From Diplolepis rosae (lineage: Eukaryota; Arthropoda; Insecta; Hymenoptera; Diplolepididae), in assembly GCA_030998225.1 (NCBI GenBank), contig JAPYXD010000738.1, positions 3,286,001 through 3,350,000 on the forward strand: a stretch of 64,000 bases of DNA, in the 5' to 3' direction. The notes under the pieces were generated by a model. The model saw nothing but the letters and a program-made list of their open reading frames with translations, searched no databases and was not told the DNA's origin. Below, piece after piece: positions 41,294-54,439 of this stretch. The first letter of the stretch is position 1. The number at the start of each line of letters is the position of its first letter. Position numbers and translations under genes: made by a program.

Positions 41294-43199
41294 CTTCTAA
41301 AGAGCATAAAAGCCTAAATTTAAGAATTTACCTTCTGCTGAAGAGCATAAAGGGAAATTCTCAAGAACAATATTCTGCCAAATAAAAAGGATTTTCTTTT
41401 GTGAATTAATGCTTTTCTGCTGATAAGCATAAGAGACTTAATTCTGGAATTTATACTCTGATTAAGAGCATAAGCGTAAATACCTAATAAAAGAAAATTG
41501 GAATAAAAAAGGAATAAAAGTGATGTTCAAAATTTATCCTTTCTGCTAAAGAGCATATAATCCTAAATTTAAGAATTTACCTTCTACTGAAGAGCATAAA
41601 GGGAAATTTTCAAGAACAATATTTTGTCAAATAAAGGGATTTTCTTTTTTGAATTAATGCTTTTCTGCTGAAAAGCATAAGGGACTTAATTCTGGAATTG
41701 ACACTCTGATTAAGAGCATAAGTGTAAATTCCTAAAAAAGAAAATTGGATAAAAAAAAGGAATAAAATTGATGTTGAAAATTTATCCTTTCTTCTAAAGA
41801 GCATAAAAGCCTAAATTTAAGAATTCACCTTCTGCTGAAGAGCATAAAGGGGAATTCTCAAGAAAAATATTTTGCAAACTAAAAAGGATGTTCTATTTTG
41901 AAATAATGCTTTTCTGCTGAAAAGCATAAGGGACATAATTCTGGAATTGACACACTGATTAAAAGCATAAGTGTAAATTCCTAATAAAAGAAAATTGGAA
42001 TAAAAAAGGAATAAATGTTATGTTCAAAATTTATCCTTTCTGCTAAATAGCATATAAGCCTAAATGTACGAATTTACCTTCTGCTGAGGGGATAAAGGGG
42101 AATTCTCAAGAACAATATTTTGCCAAATACAAAGGATTATCTTTTTTGAATTAATTCTTTTCTGCTGAAAAGCATGAGGGACTTAATTCTGGAATTGACA
42201 CTCTGATTAAGAGCATAAGTGTAAATTCCTAACAAAAGAAAATTGTAATAAACAAGGAATAAAATTGCTATTGAAGATTTATCCTTTCTTCTAAAGTGCA
42301 TAAAAGCCTAAATTTAAGAATTTACCTTCTGCTGAAGAGCATAAGAGGGAATTCTCAAGAAAAATATTTTGCAAAATAAAAAGGATTGTCTATTTTGAAT
42401 TAATGCTTTTCTGCTGAAGAGCCTAAGGGACATAATTCGGGACTAGACACACGGATTAAGAGCATAAGTGGAAATTCCGAATAAAAGGAAATTGGTATAA
42501 AAGTAAAATAAAATTGATGTAACTAATTTATTCTTCCTGCTAAAGAGCATAAAAGCCTAAATGTACGAATTTACCTTCTGCTGAAGAGCATAAAGGGGAA
42601 TTCTCCATAACAATATTTTGTCAAATAAAAAGGATTTTCTTTTTTGAATTAATGCTTTTCTGCTGACAAGCATAAGGGACTTAATTCTGGAATTGACACT
42701 CTGATTAAGAGCATAAGAGTAAATTCATAATAAAAGAAAATTGGAATTAAAAAGGAATAAAATTGCTGTAACAAATTTATTCTTCCTGCTTAAGAGCATA
42801 AAAGCCTAAATGTACGAATTTACCTTCTGCTGAAGAGCATAAAGGGGAATTCTCAAGAACAATATTTTGCAAAATAAAAAGGATTTTCTTTTTTGAATGA
42901 ATGCTTTTCTGGCGAAATGCATAAGAGACTTGATTCTTGAATTGACACACTGATTAAGAGCATAGGTGTAAATTCCTAATAAAAGAAATTTGGAATAAAA
43001 AAGGAATAAAATTGCTGTTTAAAATTTATCCTTTCTTCTAAAGAGCATAAAAGCCTAAATTTAAGAATTTACCTTCTGCTGAAGAGCATAAAGGTAAATT
43101 CTCAAGAACAATATTTTGCCAAATAAAAAGGATTTTCTTTTTTGAAATTATGCTTTTCTGCTGATAAGCACAAGAGACTTAATTCTGGAATTTACACTC

Positions 43200-44290
43200 T
43201 GATTAAGAGCATAAGCGTAAATACCTAATAAAAGAAAATTGGAATAAAAAAGGAATAAAAGTGATGTTCAAAATTTATCCTTTCTGCTAAAGAGCATATA
43301 AACCTAAATGTACGAATTTACCTTCTGCTGAAGAGCATAAAGGAGAGTTCTCAAGAACAATATTTTGCCAAATAAAAAGGATTTTCTTTTTTGAATTAAT
43401 GCTTTTCTGCTGAAGAGCATAAGGGACATAATTCTGGAATTGACACACTGATTAAGAGCATAAGTGTAAATTCCTAATAAAAGAAATGGGGAATAAAAAA
43501 GGAATAAACTTGCTGTGTAAAATTGATCCTGTCTGCGACAGAGCCGAACAGCCTAAATTGAAGAATTTACCTTCTGCTGAAGAGCATAAAGGGAAATTCT
43601 CAAGAACAATATTCTGCCAAATAAAAAAGATTTTCTTTTTTGAATTAATGCTTTTCTGCTGAAGAGCATAAGGCACATAATTCTGGAATTGACACACTGA
43701 TTAAGAGCATAAGTGTAAATTCCTAAAAAAAGAAAATTGGAATTAAAAAGGAATAAAATTGCTGTTGAAAATTTATCCTTTCTGCTAAAGAGCATATAAG
43801 CCTAAATATACGAATTTACCTTCTGCTGAAGAGCATAAAGGAGAGTTCTCAAGAACAATATTTTGCCAAATAAAAAGGATTTTCTTTTTTGAATTAATGC
43901 TTTTCTGCTGAAAGGCATAAGGGATTTAATTCTGGAATTGACACTCTGATTAAGAGCATAAGTGTAAATTCCTAAAAAAGAAAATTGGAATAAAAAAGGA
44001 ATAAAATTGCTGTTGAAAATTTATCCTTTCTGCTAAAGAGCATATAAGCCTAAATATACGAATTTACCTTCTGCTGAAGGGCATAAAGGAGAGTTCTCAT
44101 GAACAATATTTTGCCAAATAAAAAGGATTTTCTTTTTTGAATTAATCCTTTTCTGCTGAAAAGCATAAGGGACTTAATTCTGGAATTGACACTCTGATTA
44201 AGAGCATAAGTGTAAATTCCTAATAAAAGGAATTTGATATAAAAATAAAATAAAATTGATGGAACAAATTTATTCTTCCTGCTAAAGAGC
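43200..44290. repeat. Segment related to 49.43-50.76 kb (25-unit offset)
   Basis: The unit starting with cttctgctgaagagcataaa near 43,570 and its neighbours resemble those near 49,797 at an offset of about 6,227 bp (25 units). Shared variants are aataaaaaagattttc, ataaggcacataattctgg and the following aatatacgaatttacc units with aggagagttctcatgaac. Local differences, such as the degraded stretch at 43,490-43,560 (attgatcctgtctgcgacag), are private to this copy. Confidence 0.6.
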
Positions 44291-47010
44291 ATAAAAGCCT
44301 AAATGTACGAATTTACCTTCTGCTGAAGAGCATAAAGGGGAATTCTCAAGAAAAATATTTTGCAAAATAAAAATGATTTTCTTTTTTGAATAAATGTTTT
44401 TCTGCTTAAAAGCATAAGAGACATGATGCTGGAATTGACACACTGATGAAGAGCATAAGTGTAAATTTCTAATAAAGGAAAATTGGTATAAAAATAAAAT
44501 GAAATTGATGTAACAAATTTATCCTTTCTGCAAAAGAGCATATAACCCTAAATGTACGAATATTCCTTCTGCTGAATATTATAAAGGGGAATTCTCAAGA
44601 AAATTTTTTTGCCAAAAATAAAGGATTTTCTTTTTTGAATTAATGCTTTTCTGCTGAAAAGCATAAGGGACTTAATTCTGGAATTGCCACTCTGTTTAAG
44701 AGCATAAGTGTAAATTCCTAATAAAAGGAAATTGGTATAAAAATAAAATAAAATTGATGTAACAAATTTATTCTTCCTGCTAAAGAGCATAAAAGCCTAA
44801 ATGTACGAATTTACCTTCTGCTGAAGAGCATAAAGGGGAATTCTCAAGAAAAATATTTTGCCAAATTAGAAGGATTTTCTTTTTTGAATTAATTCTTTTC
44901 TGCTGAAGAGCATAAGGCACTGAATTCTGGAAATGTCACACTGATTAAGAGCATAAGTGCAAATTCGTATTAAAGGAAAATTGGAATAAAAAAGGAATAA
45001 ATGTGATGTTCAAAATTTATCCTTTCTGCTAAAGAGCATATAAGCCTAAATGTTCGAATTTACCTTCTGCTGAAGGGCATAAAGGAGAATTCTCCATAAC
45101 AATATATTGCCAAATAAAAAGGATTTTCTTTTTTGAATTAATGCTTTTCTGCTGAAAAGCATAAAGGAATTAATTCTGGAATTGACACTCTGATTAAGAG
45201 CATAAGAGTAAATTCCTAATAAAAGAAAATTGGAATAAAAAAGGAATAAAATTGCTGTTGAAAATTTATCCTTTCTTCTAAAGAGCATAAAAGCCTAAAT
45301 TTAAGAATTTACCTTCTGCTGAAGAGCATAAAGGGAAATTCTCAAGAACAATATTTTGCCAAATAAAAAGGATTTTCTTTTTTGAATTAATGCTTTTCTG
45401 GTGAAATGCATAAGAGACTTAATTCTGGAATTGACATTCTGATTAAGAGCATAAGTGTAAATACCTAATAAAATAAAATTGGAATAAAAAATGAATAAAA
45501 GTTATGTTCAAAATTTATCATTTATGCTAAAGAGAATATAATCCTAAATTTACGAATTTTACTTCAGATGAAGAGCATAAAGGGAAATTTTCAAGAACAA
45601 TATTTTGTCAAATAAAAAGGATTTTCTTTTTTGAATTAATGCTTTTCTGCTGAAAAGCATAAGGGACTTAATTCCGGAATTGAAACTCTGATTAAGAGCA
45701 TAAGTGTAAATTCCGAATAAATGAAAATTGGAATAAAAAAGGAATAAAATTGCTGTTGAAATTTTATACTTTCTTCTACATAGCATAAAAGCCTGAATTT
45801 AAGAATCTACTTTCTGCTGAAGTGCATAAAGGGAAATTCTAAAGAACAATATTTTGCCAAATAAAAAGGATTTTCTTTTTTGAATTAATGCTTTTCTGCT
45901 GAAAAGCATGAGGGACTTAATCCTGGAATTGACACTCTGATTAAGAGCATAAGTGTATATTCCTAATAAAAGGAAAATTTGTATAAAAAAATAATAAAAT
46001 TAATGTAACAAATTTATTCTTCCTGCTAAAAGAGCATAAAAGCGTAAATGTACGAATTAACCTTCTGCTGAAGAGCATAAAGGGAAATTCTCAAGAACAA
46101 TATTTTGTCAAATAAAAAGGATTTTCTTTTTTTGAATTAATGCTTTTCTGCTGAAAAGCATAAGGGACTTGAATTCTGGAATTGACACTCTGATTAAGAG
46201 CATAAGTGTAAATTCCTAAAAAAGAAAATTGGAATAAAAAGGAATAAAAGTGATGTTCAAAATTTATCCTTTCTGCTAAAGAGCATATAAGCATAAATGT
46301 ACGAATTTACCTTCTACTGAAGAGCATAAGGGGAATTCTCAAGAAAAATATTTTGCAAAGTAAAAAGAATTCTCTTTTTTGAATTAATGCTTTTCTGCTG
46401 AAGAGCATAAGGGACATAATTCTGGAATTGACACTCTGATTAAGAGCATAAGAGTAAATTCCTAATAAAAGAAAATTGGAATAAAAAAGGAATAAAATTG
46501 CTGTTGAAAATTTATCCTTTCTTCTAAAGAGCATAAAAGCCTAAATTTAAGAATTTACCTTCTACTGAAGAGCATAATGGGGAATTATCAAGAAAAATTT
46601 TTTTTCAAAATAAAAAGGATTTTCTTTTTTGAATGAATGCTTTTCTGCTGAAAAGCATGAGGGACTTAATTCTGGAATTGACACTCTTATTAACAGCATA
46701 AGTGTATATTCCTAATAAAGGAAAATTTGTATAAAAATATAATAAAATTGCTGTTGAAAATTTATTCTTTCTTCTAAAGAGCATAAAAGCCTAAATGTAC
46801 GAATTTACCTTCTGCTGAAGAGCATAAAGGGAAATTCTCAAGAACAATATTTTGCCAAATTAGAAGGATTTTCTTTTGTGGAATTAATGCTTTTCTGCTG
46901 AAAAGCATAAGGGACATAATTCTGGAATTGACACACTGATTAAGAGCATAAGTGTAAATTCCTAATAAAAGAAACTGGAATAAAAAAGGAATAAATGTGA
47001 AGTTCAAAAT
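44000..47010. repeat. Higher-order block R, oldest copy
   Basis: The order of variant units resembles 53.5-56.98 kb: a unit with aggagagttctcatgaac (44,090 region), one with aataaatgtttttctg (44,390), the ggaaatgtcacac unit (44,929), the agggcataaaggagaattctcc unit (45,075), catgagggacttaatcctgg (45,909) and agtaaaaagaattctc (46,358). It lacks one unit present at 54,006-54,248 in the later copy: the offset grows from 9,458 to about 9,707-9,713 bp across that point. Confidence 0.7.
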
Positions 47011-50000
47011 TTATCCTTTCTGCTAAAGAGCATATAGGCCTAAATGTACGAATTTACCTTCTGCTGAAGAGCATAAAGGGGGAATTCTCAAGAACAATAT
47101 ATTGCCAAATAAAAAGGATTTTCTTTTTTGAATTAATTCTTTTCTGCTGAAAAGCATAAGGGACATAATTCTGGAATTGACACACTGATTAAAAGCATAA
47201 GTGTAAATTCCTAATAAAAGAAAATTGGAATAAAAAAGGAATAAAAGTGATGTTCCAAATTTATCCTTCCTGCTAAAGAGCATACAAGCCTAAATGTACG
47301 AATTTACCTTCTACTGAAGAGCATAAGGGGGAATTCTCAAGAAAAATATTTTGCAAAATATAAATGATTTTCTTTTTTGAATTAATGCTTTTCTGCTGAC
47401 AAGCATAAGGGACTTAATTCTGGAATTGACACTCTGATTAAGAGCATAGGTGTAAATTCCTAATAAAAGGAAATTGGTATAAAAGTAAAATACAATTGAT
47501 GTAAAAAATTTAATCATCCTGCTAAAGAGCATAAAATCCTAAATTTAAGAATTTACCTTCTGCTGAAGAGCATAAAGGGGAATTCTCAAGAAAAATATTT
47601 TGCAAAATAAAGAGGATTTTTTTTTTGAATAAATGCTTTTCTGCTGAAAAGCATAAGGGACTTAATCCTGGAACTGACACTCTGATAAAGAGCGTAAGTG
47701 TAAATTCCTAATAAAAGAAAATTGGAATAAAAAAGGAATAAAAGTGATGTTCAAAATTTATCCTTCCTGCTAAAGAGCATAAAAGCCTAAATGTACGAAT
47801 TTACCTTCTGCTGAAGAGCATAAAGGGAAATTCTGAAGAACAATATTTTGACAAATAGAAAGGATTATCTTGTGTGAATTAAAGCTTTTCTGCGGATAAG
47901 CATAAGGGACTTAATTCTGGAATTGACACACTGATTAAGAGCATAAGTGTAAATTCCTAATAAAAGAAACTGGAATAAAAAAGGAATAAAAGTGAAGTTC
48001 AAAATTTATCCTTTTTGCTAAAGAGCATATAGGCCTAAATGTACGAATATACCTTCTGCTGAATAGCATAAAGGGAATTCTCAAGAACAATATATTGCCA
48101 AATAAAAAGGATTTTCTTTTTTGAATTAATTCTCTTCTGCTGAAAAGCATAAGGGACTTAATTCTGGAATTGACACCCTGATTAAGAGCATAAGTGAAAA
48201 TTCCTAATAAAGAAAATTGGAATAAAAAAGGAATAAATGTGATGTTCAAAATTTATTCTTCCTGCTAAAGAGCATAAAAGCCTAAATGTAAGAATTTACC
48301 TTCTGCTGAAGAGCATAAAGGGTAATTCTCAAGAACAATATTTTGCCAAATAAAAAGGATTTTCTTTTTTGATTTAATGCTTTTCTGGTGAAATGCATAA
48401 GAGACTTGATTCTGGAATTGACACACTGATGAAGAGCATAAGTGTAAATTCCTAATAAAAGAAAATTGGAATAAAAAAGGAATAAAATTGCTGTTGAAAA
48501 TTTATCCTTTCTTCTAAAGAGCATAAAAGCCTAAATTTAAGAATTTACCTTCTGCTGAAGAGCATAAAGGGGAATTCTCAAGAACAATATTTTGCCAAAT
48601 AAAAAGGATTTTCTTTTTTGCATTAATGCTTTTCTGCTGATAAGCATAAGATACTTAATTCTGGAATTTACACTCTGATTAAGAGCATACGCGTAAATAC
48701 CTAATAAAAGAAAATTGGAATTAAAAAGGAATAAAATTGCTGTTGAAAATTTATCCTTTCTGCTAAAGAGCATATAAGCCTAAATATACGAATTTACCTT
48801 CTGCTGAAGAGCATAAAGGAGAGTTCTCAAGAACAATATTTTGCCAAATAAAAAGGATTTTCTTTTTTGAATTAATGCTTTTCTGCTGAAAAGCATAAGG
48901 GACTTAATTCTGGAACTGACACTCTGATTAAGAGCGTAAGTGTAAATTCCTAATAAAAGGAAATTGGTATAAAAGTAAAATAAAATTGATGTAACAAATT
49001 TATTCTTCCTGCTAAAGAGCATAAAAGCCTAAATGTACGAATTTACCTTCTGCTGAAGAGCATAAAGGGAAATTCTCAAGAACAATATTTTGCCAAATAA
49101 AAAGGATTTTCTTTTTTGAATTAATGCTTTTCTCCTGAAAAGCATGAGGGACTTAATTCTGGAATTGACACACTGATGAAGAGCATAAGTGTAAATTCCT
49201 AATAAAAGAAAATTGGAATAAAAAAGGAATAAAATTGCTGTTGAAAATTTATCCTTTCTTCTAAAGAGCATAAAAGCCTAAATTTAAGAATTTACCTTCT
49301 GCTGAAGAGCATAAAGGGAAATTCTCAAGAACAATATTCTGCCAAATAAAAAGGATTTTCTTTTGTGAATTAATGCTTTTCTGCTGATAAGCACAAGAGA
49401 CTTAATTCTGGAATTTACACTCTGATTAAGAGCATAAGCGTAAATACCTAATAAAAGAAAATTGGAATAAAAAAGGAATAAAAGTGATGTTCAAAATTTA
49501 TCCTTTCTGCTAAAGAGCATATAAACCTAAATGTACGAATTTACCTTCTGCTGAAGAGCATAAAGGAGAGTTCTCAAGAACAATATTTTGCCAAATAAAA
49601 GGATTTCTTTTTTGAATTAATGCTTTTCTGCTGAAGAGCATAAGGGACATAATTCTGGAATTGACACTCTGATTAAGAGCTTAAGAGTAAATTCCTAATA
49701 AAAGAAAATTGGAATAAAAAAGGAATAAAATTGCTGTTGAAAATTTATCCTTTCTTCTAAAGAGCATAAAAGCCTAAATTTAAGAATTTACCTTCTGCTG
49801 AAGGGCATAAAGGGAAATTCTCAAGAAAAATATTCTGCCAAATAAAAAAGATTTTCTTTTTTGAATTAATGCTTTTCTGCTGAAGAGCATAAGGCACATA
49901 ATTCTGGAATTGACACACTGATTAAGAGCATAAGTGTAAATTCCTAAAAAAAGAAAATTGGAATTAAAAAGGAATAAAATTGCTGTTGAAAATTTATCCT

Positions 50001-51449
50001 TTCTGCTAAAGAGCATATAAGCCTAAATATACGAATTTACCTTCTGCTGAAGAGCATAAAGGGGAATTCTCAAGAACAATATTTTGCCAAATAAAAAGGA
50101 TTTTCTTTTTTGAATTAATGCTTTTCTGCTGAAAGGCATAAGGGACTTAATTCTGGAACTGACACTCTGATTAAGAGCGTAAGTGTAAATTCCTAATAAA
50201 AGGAAATTGGTATAAAAGTAAAATTAAATTGATGTAACATATTTATTCTTCCTGCTAAAGAGCATAAAAGCCTAAATGTACGAATTTACCTTCTACTGAA
50301 GAGCATAAAGGGAAATTTTCAAGAACAATATTTTGTCAAATAAAAAGGATTTTCTTTTTTGAATTAATTCTTTTCTGCTGAAAAGCATAAGGGACTTAAT
50401 TCTGGAATTGACACACTGATTAAGAGCTTAAGTGTAAATTCCTAATAAAAGAAAATTGGAATAAAAAAGAAATAAAATTGCTGTTGAAAATTTATCCTTT
50501 CTTCTAAAGAGCATAAAAGCCTAAATATACGAATTTACCTTCTGCTGAAGGGCATAAAGGAGAGTTCTCATGAACAATATTTTGCCAAATAAAAAGGATT
50601 TTCTTTTTTGAATTAATGCTTTTCTGCTGAAAGGCATAAGGGATTTAATTCTGGAATTGACACTCTGATTAAGAGCATAAGTGTAAATTCCTAATAAAAG
50701 GAAATTGGTATGAAAGTAAAATAAAATTGATGTAACAAATTTATTCTTCCTGCTAGAGAGCATAAAAGCCTAAATGTACGAATTTACCTTCTACTGAAGA
50801 GCATAAAGGGAAATTTTCAAGAACAATATTTTGTCAAATAAAAAGGATTTTCTTTTGTGAATTAATGCTTTTCTGCTGAAAAGCATAAGAGACTTGATTC
50901 TGGAATTGATACACTGATGAAGAGCATAAGTGTAAATTCCTAATAAAAGAAAATTGGAATAAAAAAGGAATAAAATTGATTTTGAAAATTTATCCTTTCT
51001 TCTAAAGAGCATAAAAGCCTAAATTTGAGAATTTACCTTCTGCTGAAGAGCATAAAGGGAAATTCTCAAGAAAAATATTTTGCCAAATAAAAAGGATTTT
51101 CTTTTGTGAATTAATGCTTTTCTGCTGATAAGCACAAGAGATTCTTAATTCTGGAATTTACACTCTGATTAAGAGCATAAGCGTAAATACCTAATAAAAG
51201 AAAATTGGAATAAAAAAGGAATAAAAGTGATGTTCAAAATTTATCCTTTCTGCTAAAGAGCATATAAACCTAAATGTACGAATTTACCTTCTGCTGAAGA
51301 GCATAAAGGGGAATTCTCAAGAAAAATATTTTGCAAAATAAAAAGGATGTTCTTTTTTGAATGAATACTTTTCTGCTGAAGAGCATAAAGGACATAATTC
51401 TGGAATTGACACAATGATTAAGATCATAAGTGTAAATTCCTAATGAAAG

Positions 51450-52446
51450 AAAATCGGAATAAAAAAAGGAATAAAATTGCTGTTGAAAATTTATCCTTTC
51501 TTCTAAAGAGCATAAAAGCCTAAATTTAAGAATTTACCTTCTGCTGAAGAGCATAAAGGGAAATTCTCAAGAACAATATTCTGCCAAATAAAAAAGATTT
51601 TCTTTTTTGAATTAATGCTTTTCTGCTGAAGAGCATAAGGGACATAATTCTGGAATTGACACACTGATTAAAAGCATAAGTGTAAATTCCTAAAAAAGAA
51701 AATTGGAATTAAAAAGGAATAAAATTGCTGTTGAAAATTTATCCTTTCTGCTAAAGAGCATATAAGCCTAAATATACGAATTTACCTTCTGCTGAAGAGC
51801 ATAAAGGAGAGTTCTCAAGAACAATATTTTGCCAAATAAAAGGATTTTCTTTTTTGAATTAATGCTTTTCTGCTGAAAGGCATAAGGGATTTAATTCTGG
51901 AATTGACACTCTGATTAAGAGCATAAGTGTAAATTCCTAATAAAAGAAAATCGGAATAAAAAAGGAATAAAATTGCTGTTGAAAATTTATCCTTTCTTCT
52001 AAAGAGCATAAAAGCCTAAATTTAAGAATTTACCTTCTGCTGAAGAGCATAAAGGGAAATTCTCAAGAACAATATTCTGCCAAATAAAAAAGATTTTCTT
52101 TTTTGAATTAATGCTTTTCTGCTGAAGAGCATAAGGGACATAATTCTGGAATTGACACACTGATTAAAAGCATAAGTGTAAATTCCTAAAAAAAGAAAAT
52201 TGGAATTAAAAAGGAATAAAATTGCTGTTCAAAATTTATCCTTTCTGCTAAAGAGCATATAAACCTAAATGTACGAATTTACCTTCTGCTGAAGAGCATA
52301 AAGGGAAATTCTCAAGAACAATATTCTGCCAAATAAAAAAGATTTTCTTTTTTGAATTAATGCTTTTCTGCTGAAGAGCATAAGGGACATTATTCTGGAA
52401 TTGACACACTGATTAAGAGCATAAGTGTAAATTCCTAATAAAAGAA
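51450..52446. repeat. Recent two-unit duplication
   Basis: The segment from about 51,450 to 51,948 is repeated almost exactly from 51,949 to about 52,445. The period is about 497 bp, which is two units. The private variant aaaatcggaataaaa occurs at 51,452, 51,949 and 52,446 and was not seen elsewhere. Both copies carry attctgccaaataaaaaaga and then ggaattaaaaaggaataaaa. It is among the least diverged neighbouring pairs seen and probably recent. Confidence 0.75.
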
Positions 52447-54234
52447 AATCGGAATAAAAAAGGAATAAAATTGCTGTTGAAAATTTATCCTTTCTTCTAA
52501 AGAGCATAAAAGCCTAAATTTAAGAATTTACCTTCTGCTGAAGAGCATAAAGGGAAATTCTCAAGAACAATATTCTGCCAAATAAAAAGGATTTTCTTTT
52601 GTGAATTAATGCTTTTCTGCTGATAAGCACAAGAGACTTAATTCTGGAATTTACACTCTGATTAAGAGCATAAGCGTAAATACCTAATAAAAGAAAATTG
52701 GAATAAAAAAGGAATAAAAGTGATGTTCAAAATTTATCCTTTCTGCTAAAGAGCATATAAACCTAAATGTACGAATTTACCTTCTGCTGAAGAGCATAAA
52801 GGAGAGTTCTCAAGAACAATATTTTGCCAAATAAAAAGGATTTTCTTTTTTGAATTAATGCTTTTCTGCTGAAAAGCATAAGGGACATAATTCTGGAATT
52901 GACACACTGATTAAAAGCATAAGTGTAAATTCCTAAAAAAGAAAATTGGAATTAAAAAGGAATAAAATTGCTGTTGAAAATTTATCCTTTCTGCTAAAGA
53001 GCATATAAGCCTAAATATACGAATTTACCTTCTGCTGAAGAGCATAAAGGAGAGTTCTCAAGAACAATATTTTGCCAAATAAAAAGGTTTTTCTTTTTTG
53101 AATTAATGCTTTTCTTCTGAAAGGCATAAGTGAATTAATTCTGGAACTGACACTATGATTAAGAGCTTAAGTGTATATTCCTAATAAAAGGATATTGGTA
53201 TAAAAGTAAAATTAAATTGATGTAACAAATTTATTCTTCCTGCTAGAGAGCATAAAAGCCTAAATGTACGAATTTACCTTCTACTGAAGAGCATAAAGGG
53301 AAATTTTCAAGAACAATATTTTGTCAAATAAAAAGGATTTTCTTTTTTGAATTAATGCTTTTCTGCTGAAAAGCATAAGGGACTTAATTCTGGAATTGAC
53401 ACACTGATTAAGAGCATAAGTGTAAATTCCTAAAAAAGAAAATTGGAATAAAAAAGGAATAAAATTGCTGTTGAAAATTTATCCTTTCTGCTAAAGAGCA
53501 TATAAGCCTAAATATACGAATTTACCTTCTGCTGAAGGGCATAAAGGAGAGTTCTCATAAACAATATTTTGCCAAATAAAAAGGATTTTCTTTTTTGAAT
53601 TAATGCTTTTCTGCTGAAAAGCATAAGGGACTTAATTCTGGAATTGACACTCTGATTAAGAGCATAAGTGTAAATTCCTAATAAAAGGAATTTGGTATAA
53701 AAATAAAATAAAATTGATGTAACAAATTTATTCTTCCTGCTAAAGAGCATAAAAGCCTAAATGTACGAATTTACCTTCTGCTGAAGAGCATAAAGGGGAA
53801 TTCTCAAGAAAAATATTTTGCAAAATAAAAATGATTTTCTTTTTTGAATAAATGTTTTTCTGGTGAAATGCATGAGAGACATGATGCTGGAATTGACACA
53901 CTGATGAAGAGCATAAGTGTAAATTTCTAATAAAGGAAAATTGGTATAAAAATAAAATGAAATTGATGTAACAAATTTATCCTTTCTGCTAAAGAGCATA
54001 TAAGCCTAAATATACGAATTTACCTTCTGCTGAAGGGCATAAAGGAGAGTTCTCATGAACAATATTTTGTCAAATAAAAAGGATTTTCTTTTTTGAATTA
54101 ATGCTTTTCTGCTGACAAGCATAAGGGACTTAATTCTGGAATTGGCACTCTGATTGAGAGCATAAGTGTAAATTCCTAATAAAGGAAAATTGGTATAAAA
54201 ATAAAATAAAATTGATGTAACAAATTTATTCTTC

Positions 54235-54275
54235 CTGCTAAAGAGCATAAAAGCCTAAATGTACGAATTTACCTT
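54235..54275. repeat. Sub-repeat 1 of the unit (41 bp)
   Basis: First of six pieces of about 41 bp. It begins with ctgctaaagagcataa, 15/16 identical to the start of sub-repeat 2, and ends with the segment gtacgaatttacctt. The base after gcata is variable and tracks the family: units with gcataaaagcc usually follow a family 2 or 3 end, and units with gcatataagcc follow a family 1 end. Confidence 0.85.
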
Positions 54276-54316
54276 CTGCTGAAGAGCATAAAGGGGAATT
54301 CTCAAGAACAATATTT
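54276..54316. repeat. Sub-repeat 2 of the unit (41 bp)
   Basis: Begins with ctgctgaagagcataa, which is the best overall match to the internal motif consensus, exactly 41 bp after sub-repeat 1. It contains the EcoRI site in ggggaattctcaag. Common variants are agggaaattctc, which destroys the site, aggagagttctc, frequent after about 43 kb, and agggcatagaggggaattctccat, frequent before 10 kb. Confidence 0.85.
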
Positions 54317-54357
54317 TGCCAAATAAAAAGGATTTTCTTTTTTGAATTAATGCTTTT
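54317..54357. repeat. Sub-repeat 3 of the unit (41 bp, motif decayed)
   Basis: This 41-bp piece occupies the slot where a third motif copy would be expected. It reads tgccaaataaaaaggatttt and aligns loosely with the tgctgaagagcataaagggg part of sub-repeat 2, with the gagc core lost. It is AT-rich (9 G+C of 41) and contains the T-tract ttcttttttgaatt. That it descends from the 41-bp piece is inferred from spacing plus weak similarity, so confidence is lower than for pieces 1, 2, 4 and 5. Confidence 0.55.
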
Positions 54358-54371
54358 CTGCTGAAAAGCAT
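54350..54371. repeat. Conserved inverted repeat at the sub-repeat 3/4 boundary
   Basis: The left arm atgcttttc (54,350-54,358) and right arm gaaaagcat (54,363-54,371) are perfect reverse complements around the loop tgct. The same 9-bp-arm structure is at 32,074-32,095 and 60,323-60,344 and in many other units. A frequent variant has gaagagcat in the right arm, which leaves one mismatch (a T-G wobble in single strands). Units with ctggtgaaatgcat keep only the outer pairing. It could extrude as a hairpin or be a two-fold protein site; neither is shown by sequence alone. Confidence 0.8.
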
Positions 54372-54398
54372 AAGGGACTTAATTCTGGAATTGACACT
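54358..54398. repeat. Sub-repeat 4 of the unit (41 bp)
   Basis: Begins with ctgctgaaaagcataa, 15/16 identical to sub-repeat 2, and lies 123 bp after sub-repeat 1. It opens the second half-unit. Its first bases form the right arm of the inverted repeat described separately. The segment after gcataa has two main forms, gggacttaattctgg and gggacataattctgg. A rarer form is gctggtgaaatgcataagag, with a changed motif. Confidence 0.85.
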
Positions 54399-54439
54399 CT
54401 GATTAAGAGCATAAGTGTAAATTCCTAATAAAAGGAAAT
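54399..54439. repeat. Sub-repeat 5 of the unit (41 bp)
   Basis: Begins with ctgattaagagcataa, 14/16 identical to sub-repeat 1 and exactly 41 bp after sub-repeat 4. It ends with gtgtaaattcctaataaaag. The shared gagcataag core is where the 41.09-kb recombination junction falls. Variants aaagcataagtg and gagcgtaagtg mark sub-lineages. Confidence 0.82.
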
